DNA from: Alphaproteobacteria bacterium
GTDB taxonomy: Bacteria; Pseudomonadota; Alphaproteobacteria; ATCC43930; CGMCC-115725
Assembly (NCBI GenBank): GCA_030039775.1
Contig: JASHUX010000166.1
Span: 1-8,625 of the forward strand
Length of the DNA stretch: 8,625 nt
Reading direction: 5' to 3'
Shown here in pieces: positions 1-6,438 of this stretch; within the stretch, counting starts at the first letter, position 1; each line of letters starts with the position of its first letter. The notes under the pieces are model-generated. The model was given only the letters and a program-made list of their open reading frames with translations, was not told the DNA's origin and ran no database searches. The position numbers and the translations under genes were made by a program.

Positions 1-1721
1 GACCGTTTTCCTTGACCGGACAACCCAACGCGATGGGCGGCCGCGAGGTCGGCGGGCTTGCCAATCAGCTCGCCGCGCATATGGGTTTCAACGATCCCCG
101 GGACATCGATCGGGTCCGCCGCTTTTGGCGGGCGCCGCGCCTGGCGACGGAACCCGGACTCAAGGCCGTCGACCTGTTCGACGCGGTGCGCGACGGACGC
201 GTGAAGGCGCTGTGGATCATGGGCACCAATCCCGCGGCGAGCATGCCGCGGGCGGCGCGGGTGCGCGAGGCGCTGGCGGCGTGCCCGTTTGTCGTCGTGT
301 CGGATTGCTGGCCGACTGATACGTCGCGATATGCCCATGTACTCCTGCCCGCCGCCGGATGGAGCGAGAAGGACGGCACCGTCACCAACTCGGAGCGCTG
401 CATCTCGCGTCAGCGTGCTTTTCGTGCGGCGCCGGGTTACGCCCGGCCGGACTGGTGGATGCTCGCGGAAACGGCGAAGCGGATGGGTTGGCGCGACGCC
501 TTCGATTACGCGAATCCCGCGGCGATCTTCCGCGAGCACGCGGCGCTGTCTTCGTTCGAAAATCGCGGCGCGCGACGGTTCGATCTCGGCGCGCTCGCGG
601 CTTTATCCGACAACGAATATGACGCGTTGGGCCCGGTTCAATGGCCGATTCCACCGCGCGGCGGTGCCTCGGTCCCGCGTCTGTTCGGCGACGGTATCTT
701 CGCCACGAGCGACGGTAAAGCGCGCTTCGTGCCGACAGCCTACCGCCCGATCGCCGACGCGACGACTCCGGAGCGGCCGCTGGTGCTCAACACCGGCCGT
801 ATCCGCGACCAATGGCACACAATGACGCGCACAGGGCGCGTGCCGCGCCTGATGAGCCATAGCGCCTCACCGTTTCTGGATCTCCACCCTGAAAATGCTG
901 CGGCGTTCGCCCTAGCGGCTGGGGATTTGGCCCGTGTCGAAAGCGCCCACGGTGTCACGGTCATGCCGGTGCGTGTGTCCGCCGACTGCCGGCGGGGTGA
1001 GGCTTTCGCCGCGATGCATTGGACCGATCAATACGGCTCAAGCGGTCCGATCGATCGGCTGACCGGTGGCGCCACCGATCCGGTCTCTGGTCAGCCCGAG
1101 CTGAAGGCCACGCCGGTCGCGGTGACCCCGGTTCCGGTTCGCTGGCGCGGTTTCGTCTTGCGCCGCCGCGAGGCGGCCATGCCCGGGGGCGAGTTTTATT
1201 GGTCGCGCACTCCACTCGCACGGGGTGAAGCCGGCGATCTGGCGGGATGGACGGCGCTGCCGGGCGGTGACGAGTCCGAGGATTGGATTCTGTCCATGCT
1301 CGACGCGCCGCCGCACGCCGAGTTGGTGATCTACGCCGATCCACGCCGCGACGTGTTTCGCTACGCCAGCATCGTCGACGGCCGGCTCGATGCGTGCCTA
1401 ATCATCGCCGGCCGCGATGCGGCGTTGCCGTCGCGACACGACTTCGCCGTACTCCTCGGCAGTCTGATTTCGAGCGAGCGGCGCGGCACGCTGCTGGCCG
1501 GCTCGAACCGTCTCGTAGACGCGTCCGTCGGCCCGACCGTTTGCACATGCTTCCAGGTAACACGCGCCGAAATAGAGCGTGCCGTTCGCGAGGGAAATTT
1601 AACCACGGTCGCCGCCATCGGTCGTGTGCTAAGCGCCGGCACCAACTGCGGTTCTTGCCTTCCCGAACTACGGCGAATGTTAAGCGATGCCGCCGACGGA
1701 GTGTCCGCGCTTGTCAAATAA
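1..1721 (+). CDS. nasA: Assimilatory nitrate reductase catalytic subunit, C-terminal part (5' end outside window)
   Basis: Cytoplasmic molybdenum enzyme that reduces nitrate to nitrite for assimilation. The frame is open to the left edge. It reads P-F-S-L from position 3 into TGQPNAMGGREVGG, a conserved internal NasA block, so the TTG at 12 is not the start and roughly 300 N-terminal residues ([4Fe-4S] and first molybdopterin domains) are missing. The molybdopterin-dinucleotide domain spans about 777-1160 and contains TGRIRDQWHTMTRTG. A small linker domain (about 1320-1530) leads to a C-terminal BFD-like [2Fe-2S] module with C-x-C at 1542-1550 and C-x2-C at 1647-1658. This extra cluster is known from Klebsiella-type NasA and receives electrons from a reductase partner. 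The gene stops with TAA, 49 bases before the globin start, so the two are probably cotranscribed. The BFD tail and the NirB neighbour argue against a periplasmic Nap or a formate dehydrogenase. Confidence 0.94.
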   Translation, partial: PFSLTGQPNAMGGREVGGLANQLAAHMGFNDPRDIDRVRRFWRAPRLATEPGLKAVDLFDAVRDGRVKALWIMGTNPAASMPRAARVREALAACPFVVVSDCWPTDTSRYAHVLLPAAGWSEKDGTVTNSERCISRQRAFRAAPGYARPDWWMLAETAKRMGWRDAFDYANPAAIFREHAALSSFENRGARRFDLGALAALSDNEYDALGPVQWPIPPRGGASVPRLFGDGIFATSDGKARFVPTAYRPIADATTPERPLVLNTGRIRDQWHTMTRTGRVPRLMSHSASPFLDLHPENAAAFALAAGDLARVESAHGVTVMPVRVSADCRRGEAFAAMHWTDQYGSSGPIDRLTGGATDPVSGQPELKATPVAVTPVPVRWRGFVLRRREAAMPGGEFYWSRTPLARGEAGDLAGWTALPGGDESEDWILSMLDAPPHAELVIYADPRRDVFRYASIVDGRLDACLIIAGRDAALPSRHDFAVLLGSLISSERRGTLLAGSNRLVDASVGPTVCTCFQVTRAEIERAVREGNLTTVAAIGRVLSAGTNCGSCLPELRRMLSDAADGVSALVK

Positions 1722-1770
1722 CGAACGGAGGAATGCCCGAAGGCGAGGAGATCAATCACAGGAGATCGCC

Positions 1771-2193
1771 ATGACGCCTGCTCAAATCGCGGAAGTGAAA
1801 CAATCGTTCGCGCTAGTCGCGCCGATCGCCGACCAAGCCGGCCTGTTGTTCTATCAGCGTCTGTTCGAGATCGATCCGACGCTGCGGGCGTTGTTCAAAG
1901 GCGACATCGAGACGCAAAGTAAGAAATTAATGCAAATGATTGCGGTCGCCGTAAACGGTCTCGACCAACTCGACACGATCGTGCCCGCAGTTCGGGCGCT
2001 TGGCGCGCGGCACGCCGGTTATGGCGTGACCGACGCGCATTACGACACCGTCGCGGTGGCCTTGCTCTGGACCTTGGAACAGGGTTTGGGCGAGGCCTTT
2101 ACCACGGCGACGCGGGACGCCTGGATCGAAGCTTATTTGCTGTTGGCCGGAACGATGAAAGCCGCCGCGCGCGAACCGGCACTTCAGTCTTAA
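1771..2193 (+). CDS. Single-domain bacterial globin (Vitreoscilla haemoglobin-like)
   Basis: A 140-residue haem protein, the usual length for a single-domain globin, with no FAD/NAD reductase domain, so it is not a flavohaemoglobin. By alignment from memory with Vitreoscilla haemoglobin, the haem pocket is complete: Tyr28 (B10), Phe42 (CD1), Gln49 (E7, distal) and His81 (F8, proximal) in the block GARHAGYG. The ATG at 1771 is chosen because AGGAG lies at 1760-1764, six bases upstream, and the protein then begins like other globins. The open frame extends upstream to 1687, but that part overlaps nasA and does not look like globin. Known precedent: the Bradyrhizobium nitrate assimilation cluster encodes a globin (Bjgb) linked to nitric oxide detoxification. 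By inference this one binds or dioxygenates NO arising from nitrite. It would need an external reductase, and none is visible here. It probably shares a transcript with nasA. Confidence 0.93.
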   Translation: MTPAQIAEVKQSFALVAPIADQAGLLFYQRLFEIDPTLRALFKGDIETQSKKLMQMIAVAVNGLDQLDTIVPAVRALGARHAGYGVTDAHYDTVAVALLWTLEQGLGEAFTTATRDAWIEAYLLLAGTMKAAAREPALQS

Positions 2194-2315
2194 CGGTCCA
2201 TTACCTGCTTAGTATTCGCGCATACTGTGCCGAAGAATTAGTCAGCAATCCTGTCCTTTCGAGTCGCGGTCCGACGAAGCGATACGGAAATCTGCCGTTT
2301 TGCTTCTTACCCGCC

Positions 2316-2332
2316 CTGGCATGCCTCTTGCG
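2316..2332 (+). promoter_or_regulatory. Sigma-54 (RpoN) promoter for narK-nirBD
   Basis: The sequence CTGGCATGCCTCTTGCG matches the known -24/-12 consensus YTGGCACGrNNNTTGCW. The invariant GG is at 2318-2319 and the invariant GC at 2330-2331, with exact spacing. The differences are T for C at 2322, C for a purine at 2324, and G for A/T at 2332. The predicted transcript start is near 2343, leaving about 41 bases of leader. The position, directly upstream of a nitrate transporter and nitrite reductase, suggests control by an NtrC-type activator under nitrogen limitation. No convincing NtrC site was found upstream. Confidence 0.8.
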
Positions 2333-2372
2333 AAATCCATGGTGTGATCGCGCCACGTCGTGTGCCTTCGAC

Positions 2373-2376
2373 AGGA
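2373..2376 (+). promoter_or_regulatory. Ribosome binding site of narK
   Basis: AGGA ends seven bases before the ATG at 2384. It supports that start over the in-frame GTG at 2360, which has no purine-rich site ahead of it and would add eight polar residues unlike the family. Confidence 0.65.
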
Positions 2377-2383
2377 TCGACGG

Positions 2384-3598
2384 ATGTCTAAAGGTTTTCT
2401 GAAAGCGGGGCATCTGCCTTCGCTCGCGTCCGCATTTCTCTACTTCGACGCCAGCTTCATGGTGTGGGTGTTGCTGGGCCCACTCGGCGTTCAGATCGCC
2501 ACGGACCTGCACTTGGATGCGGCGCAAAAAGGATTAATGGTCGCGGTTCCAGTCTTGATGGGTGCGCTGCTGCGCATCGTGCTGGGCCTGTTCGTCGATC
2601 ACGCCGGTCCGCGCCGCGCCGGGATCGTCGCGCAGCTGTTGGTGATTGCGGGATTGGTTGCGGCATGGGCGCTCGGCATTCACAGCTACACCGAGATACT
2701 GTTGGTCGGTATCGTGCTCGGCGTGGCCGGCGCATCGTTCGCCGTGGCGCTGCCACTGGCGTCGCAATGGTATCCGCGGGAGTACCAAGGCATCGCGCTC
2801 GGCATTGCCGGAGCCGGTAACTCGGGCACCGTATTCGCCGCCTTGGCGGCACCTGGTCTCGCGGTTTTGTTCGGATGGCAGAACGTGCTGGGCATCGCCG
2901 CAATACCGCTGGCATTGGTGTTCGCGTTTTTCGTCCTTAACGCACGTAACAGCCCAACCGCCCCGCCGCCGAAACGCCTGCCCGACTATTTCAACGTCCT
3001 GCGTTTCGGCGACTGCTGGTGGCTCATGTTCTTTTATAGCGTGACGTTCGGAGGCTTTGTCGGACTCTCGTCGTCGCTCACGATCTATTTCAACGATCAG
3101 TACGGTTTGTCGCCCGTCAACGCCGGCTATTTTACCGCTGCCTGCGTCTTCGCCGGATCGTTGATGCGCCCCATCGGGGGCGCCATCGCCGACCGCATCG
3201 GCGGCATCCGCGCTCTGAGGGCGGTCTACGCGATCGCCGCCGCCTGTTTCGCGATGGTGAGTCTCAACCTGCCGCACGCCGGGACGGCATTCGCGGTTTT
3301 CATCGTCGGCATGCTGGCGCTCGGCGCCGGCAATGGATCGGTATTCCAGCTCGTGCCGCTTCGGTTCGCGCGGGAGATCGGCATCATGACCGGCATCGTC
3401 GGCTTCGCCGGTGGCATCGGCGGGTTCGCGCTGGCATCGAGCCTCGGCTTCGCCAAGCACCTGACCGGCTCCTATCAGGCCGGATTTCTGTTCTTCGCGT
3501 TGCTGGCGGCGTTGGCCCTCGTCGGTCTGTTCTCGATCGGGCGGCGTTGGCGCACGACATGGCGCATCGCCGAAGCGGATGGGACGGCGCGGACATGA
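2384..3598 (+). CDS. narK: NarK/NasA-type nitrate/nitrite transporter (MFS, NNP family)
   Basis: Inner-membrane protein of 404 residues with the hydrophobic pattern of a 12-helix major facilitator, importing nitrate and possibly exchanging nitrite. Both nitrate-signature glycine motifs are present: GIAGAGNSG at residues 140-148 and GFAGGIGGF at 340-348. Arg64 (in LLRIVLG) and Arg262 (in LMRPIGGAIADRIGG) sit where the two substrate-binding arginines of E. coli NarK are expected; this is my alignment from memory. The loop after the first arginine (VDHAGPRRAG) is the usual MFS motif A region. It is the first gene downstream of the sigma-54 promoter and ends at a TGA that overlaps an ATG of the nirB frame (ATGA at 3595-3598), so translation may be coupled to nirB. 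Assignment to the nitrate/nitrite porter family is strong; whether it favours nitrate or nitrite cannot be read. Confidence 0.94.
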   Translation: MSKGFLKAGHLPSLASAFLYFDASFMVWVLLGPLGVQIATDLHLDAAQKGLMVAVPVLMGALLRIVLGLFVDHAGPRRAGIVAQLLVIAGLVAAWALGIHSYTEILLVGIVLGVAGASFAVALPLASQWYPREYQGIALGIAGAGNSGTVFAALAAPGLAVLFGWQNVLGIAAIPLALVFAFFVLNARNSPTAPPPKRLPDYFNVLRFGDCWWLMFFYSVTFGGFVGLSSSLTIYFNDQYGLSPVNAGYFTAACVFAGSLMRPIGGAIADRIGGIRALRAVYAIAAACFAMVSLNLPHAGTAFAVFIVGMLALGAGNGSVFQLVPLRFAREIGIMTGIVGFAGGIGGFALASSLGFAKHLTGSYQAGFLFFALLAALALVGLFSIGRRWRTTWRIAEADGTART

Positions 3599-3602
3599 GG
3601 GA
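3597..3602 (+). promoter_or_regulatory. Ribosome binding site of nirB
   Basis: GAGGGA overlaps the end of narK and lies seven bases before the ATG at 3610. It favours 3610 over the ATG at 3595, which overlaps the narK stop. With 3610 the protein opens directly into the FAD-binding strand, as NirB proteins usually do. Confidence 0.65.
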
Positions 3603-3609
3603 AGCCCCG

Positions 3610-6045
3610 ATGAATCTGGTTGTCGTCGGCAACGGCATGGCCGGCATGCGCGCGGTGGAAGAGCTGGTGGCGCTGGCGCCCGGCCGCTATCGCATTACCG
3701 TGTTCGGCGCCGAACCGTACACCAATTACAACCGCATCGCGCTGTCCTCCGTGCTCGCCGGCGACAAGTCGCTCGACGACATCGTCATCAATACGCGCGC
3801 CTGGTACGAGGACAACGGCATCGAGCTCATTACCGGCGACGCCGTGACAAAGCTCGATCCGACCGCGAAAACGGTCACTGCCGCGAGCGGCCGAACTATC
3901 AGCTACGACAAGCTGTTGCTCGCGGTCGGCTCGAAACCGATCGCGCCGCCGATCCCCGGTCTGCATCTGCCCGGCGTGCGCGCATTCCGCGATGTAGCCG
4001 ACGTCGAAGCGATGATCGACGCCGCGGGGCACGAGCAGCGCGCGGTGGTGATCGGCGGTGGCTTGCTGGGTCTCGAAGCCGCTTGGGGGTTGAAGCGGCG
4101 CGGCATGTCGGTCGCGGTGGTGCACCTGATGCCGACGCTGATGGAGCGCCAGGTCGACGCGCCCGCGGGACAGTTGCTCCAGCGCGACCTCGACAGCCGC
4201 GGCATCGCGTTTTTTACCAACGGCCAGACCGAGGAGATTTACGGCGCCGATCGGGTCGAGGGCGTGCGGCTCGCCGACGGCCGGGATGTGCCCGCCGATT
4301 TCGTCGTGCTGGCGATCGGCATCCGGCCGAACATCGATCTCGCCAAGCAAGCCGGGCTCGATATCAATCGGGGCGTCGTGGTCGGTGACGACATGCGCAC
4401 CAGCGATCCGTCGATCTACGCCGTCGGCGAGTGCATCGAGCATAACGGCCAGACGTTCGGTCTCGTCGCGCCGCTGTGGGAGCAAGCCAAGATCTGCGCC
4501 GCGCGCCTTGCCGGCGACGAAGCCGCCGCCTATGTGCCGCAGCCGGTCTTCACCAGCCTCAAGATCACCGGCATCGATGTGTTTTCCGTCGGCGCCCTGA
4601 CCGCGGCCGATACCGACGACGACGAGATCACGCTGCACGACGCGAAGCGCGGCAAATACAAAAAGCTGGTGATGCGCGGCGACCGTGTCATCGGCGCCGT
4701 GCTCTACGGCGACGTCGCCGACGGCACCTGGTACGTCCAGCTCATGCGGCAGGGCAAGGATGTGGGCGACATCCGCGACCGGCTGATCTTCGGCCGCACC
4801 TTCGCCGAGCAGGCGCTGGGTCGCAACGAGCCCGAGATGGACGTCGCGGCGATGCCCGACGGCGAGCAGGTATGCGGCTGTAACGGCGTCACCAAAGGCA
4901 AGATTTGCAACACCATTGCCGCCAAGGGTCTGACCACCCTCGACGACGTGCGCGCTCACACCAAGGCCTCGGCCTCGTGCGGGCAATGCACCCCGATCGT
5001 GCGCGCCATTCTGGCGCAAGCGGTTGGCGGCGCCCAATCAGCGGAGAAGCCGCCCGCGATGTGCGGCTGCACCGCGCTCGGTCACGACGCCGTGCGTGCC
5101 GCGATCGTGGCGCGCGGCCTCAAGACCCAGGCCGACGCGCGGCGCGCGCTCGGCTGGACGAATCCCGACGGCTGCCAGAAATGCCGGCCCGCACTGAATT
5201 ATTATTTGCTCTGCGCGTGGCCCGGCGAATATCGCGACGACGCCCGTTCGCGCTTCGTTAACGAGCGCGTCCACGCCAATATTCAGAAAGACGGCACCTA
5301 CTCCGTCGTGCCGCGCATGTGGGGCGGCATCACCACCCCGGACGAGCTGCGCGCCATCGCCGACACCGCTGACAAGCACGGCATTCCCACCGTAAAGGTG
5401 ACTGGCGGGCAGCGCATCGACATGCTCGGCGCGCGCAAGGATCAGTTGCCTGCGATCTGGGCCGACTTGAACAAGGCCGGCCTCGTCTCCGGTCACGCTT
5501 ACGGCAAGGCGCTGCGCACGGTGAAAACCTGTGTCGGCAGCGAATGGTGCCGTTTCGGCACGCAGGATTCGACCGGGCTCGGCATCAAGATCGAGAAAAT
5601 GTGTTGGGGCTGCTACACGCCGCACAAGGTCAAGCTCGCCGTCTCCGGCTGCCCGCGCAATTGCGCCGAGGCGACCATCAAGGATCTCGGCGTGGTCTGC
5701 GTCGAAGCCGGCTACGACATCATGGTCGGCGGCAATGGCGGCGTCACGGTGCGCGTCACCGACAAGCTCGTGCGCGTGGCGACCGAGGCCGAGGTGCTCG
5801 AATATGTCGGCGCATTCCTCCAGCTCTATCGCGAGGAAGCGCATTACCTGGAGCGCACGGCGCCGTGGGTCGAGCGGCGCGGCCTCGACTACCTGAAGCG
5901 CCTGCTCGTCGACGACGCCGAAAACCGCCGCCGCCTTTACGAGCGCTTCCTCTATTCGCAACAGTTCTGGCAGAACGACCCCTGGGCTGAACGCGCCGCC
6001 GGCACCGATGCCCACGAATACGCGGCGCTCGAAACCGTCGGTTGA
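3610..6045 (+). CDS. nirB: Assimilatory NAD(P)H nitrite reductase, large subunit
   Basis: Cytoplasmic sirohaem enzyme of 811 residues, full length for NirB, that reduces nitrite to ammonium with six electrons from NAD(P)H. In order: an FAD-binding motif GNGMAG (residues 7-12); a nucleotide-binding motif GGGLLG (149-154); the second FAD motif IYAVGEC (269-275); a first BFD [2Fe-2S] module with Cys422/424/457/460; a second with Cys485/487/522/525; the ferredoxin-like half domain (about 555-620); and the sirohaem/[4Fe-4S] site with Cys641, Cys647, Cys681 and Cys685, the last pair in GCPRNCAEA. All expected ligands are present, so the enzyme should be active. Two further cysteines (665 and 668, in MCWGCY) lie between the cluster pairs and are not part of the standard ligand set. 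An alternative start at 3595 would add five residues. The gene is followed after three bases by nirD. Confidence 0.97.
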   Translation: MNLVVVGNGMAGMRAVEELVALAPGRYRITVFGAEPYTNYNRIALSSVLAGDKSLDDIVINTRAWYEDNGIELITGDAVTKLDPTAKTVTAASGRTISYDKLLLAVGSKPIAPPIPGLHLPGVRAFRDVADVEAMIDAAGHEQRAVVIGGGLLGLEAAWGLKRRGMSVAVVHLMPTLMERQVDAPAGQLLQRDLDSRGIAFFTNGQTEEIYGADRVEGVRLADGRDVPADFVVLAIGIRPNIDLAKQAGLDINRGVVVGDDMRTSDPSIYAVGECIEHNGQTFGLVAPLWEQAKICAARLAGDEAAAYVPQPVFTSLKITGIDVFSVGALTAADTDDDEITLHDAKRGKYKKLVMRGDRVIGAVLYGDVADGTWYVQLMRQGKDVGDIRDRLIFGRTFAEQALGRNEPEMDVAAMPDGEQVCGCNGVTKGKICNTIAAKGLTTLDDVRAHTKASASCGQCTPIVRAILAQAVGGAQSAEKPPAMCGCTALGHDAVRAAIVARGLKTQADARRALGWTNPDGCQKCRPALNYYLLCAWPGEYRDDARSRFVNERVHANIQKDGTYSVVPRMWGGITTPDELRAIADTADKHGIPTVKVTGGQRIDMLGARKDQLPAIWADLNKAGLVSGHAYGKALRTVKTCVGSEWCRFGTQDSTGLGIKIEKMCWGCYTPHKVKLAVSGCPRNCAEATIKDLGVVCVEAGYDIMVGGNGGVTVRVTDKLVRVATEAEVLEYVGAFLQLYREEAHYLERTAPWVERRGLDYLKRLLVDDAENRRRLYERFLYSQQFWQNDPWAERAAGTDAHEYAALETVG

Positions 6046-6048
6046 CGA

Positions 6049-6375
6049 ATGGGCGCGATCATGGCCGACGCGTGGATCGACATCGGCGCCGCCGACGACA
6101 TTCCGCGCTTGCGCGCCAAGAAATTCCGCCTGGGCGATGAGACTGTCGCCGTGTTCCGCACCTCCGCCGACGAGTATTTCGCCCTTCTCGACCGCTGCCC
6201 GCATAAAGGCGGCCCGCTCTCGGAAGGCATCGTCGCGGGCCGCACCGTCGCCTGCCCGCTGCACGGCTGGGTGATCGCGCTCGACAGCGGCGAAGCGGTC
6301 GCGCCCGACGAAGGCTGTGCGCCGACCCTGCCCTTACGCCTGGTCGAGGGCCGGCTTCACCTGCGCTGGCCGTAA
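6049..6375 (+). CDS. nirD: Nitrite reductase small subunit, Rieske-type
   Basis: A 108-residue Rieske-fold partner of NirB. The ligand pairs are complete: Cys50-x-His52 (in RCPHKGGPLSEG) and Cys69-x2-His72 (in CPLHGW), so it can hold a [2Fe-2S] cluster. E. coli NirD, as I recall its sequence, lacks these ligands, so this belongs to the cluster-bearing branch. The start follows the nirB TGA by three bases. Neither this ATG nor the in-frame ATG at 6061 (104 residues) has a clear ribosome binding site, so translation is probably coupled to nirB and the exact start is uncertain. It is the last gene of the nitrate module in this window. Confidence 0.95.
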   Translation: MGAIMADAWIDIGAADDIPRLRAKKFRLGDETVAVFRTSADEYFALLDRCPHKGGPLSEGIVAGRTVACPLHGWVIALDSGEAVAPDEGCAPTLPLRLVEGRLHLRWP

Positions 6376-6402
6376 ACCGCCTGGACGCATCGTTCCGCGC
6401 CG

Positions 6403-6426
6403 TTGCAGACTGCCCGTCAGTCGCAA
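6403..6426 (+). other. Bulged hairpin or palindromic operator ahead of the MetE-like gene
   Basis: The arms TTGC-(A)-GACTG (6403-6412) and CAGTC-GCAA (6418-6426) form nine base pairs with one bulged A at 6407 and a CCCGT loop. The last two bases coincide with the start of the AAGGGAG ribosome binding site of the next gene. No T-run follows, so it is not a standard intrinsic terminator. It could be a translational control stem, a dyad operator, or chance. Confidence 0.4.
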
Positions 6427-6431
6427 GGGAG
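6425..6431 (+). promoter_or_regulatory. Ribosome binding site of the MetE-like gene
   Basis: AAGGGAG ends seven bases before the ATG at 6439 and decides that start. The open frame extends upstream to 6403, but that extension overlaps the hairpin and has no such site. Confidence 0.7.
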
Positions 6432-6438
6432 AAGACGC

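Larger units (their letters stand above)
2194..2383. other. Intergenic region between globin and narK
   Basis: This 190-base non-coding stretch is the largest gap in the window. It holds the sigma-54 promoter at 2316-2332, a 41-base predicted leader before the narK start, and two weak inverted repeats (2215-2234 and 2258-2278). I see no T-rich intrinsic terminator after the globin, so read-through from nasA-globin into narK is possible. Confidence 0.7.

Noticed and set aside
2343..2383. Nitrate-responsive antitermination leader (ANTAR/NasT type) before narK
   Set aside because: Only one four-pair stem (GTCG/CGAC, 2357-2372) is seen. The double hexaloop hairpins and terminator of such leaders are absent.
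2534..3460. Minus-strand open frame of 308 codons opposite narK
   Set aside because: It is a shadow of the transporter gene. Its product is a charged, domain-free sequence with no ribosome binding site case.
3475..6264. Two long open frames on the minus strand opposite nirB and nirD (520 and 408 codons)
   Set aside because: They mirror the strongly GC-biased codons of nirB. The translations are low-complexity, rich in Ala, Gly, His, Arg and Asp, with no recognisable domain, while the plus strand encodes an intact NirB and NirD.
6381..6397. Second possible sigma-54 element before the MetE-like gene (CTGGACGCATCGTTCCG)
   Set aside because: The -24 GG is present but the invariant -12 GC is CC, and further consensus bases differ. 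This looks like chance.
6376..6438. SAM-type riboswitch upstream of a methionine-synthase-like gene
   Set aside because: The gap is short and I cannot match the SAM-II pseudoknot pattern. Only the single bulged hairpin is visible.
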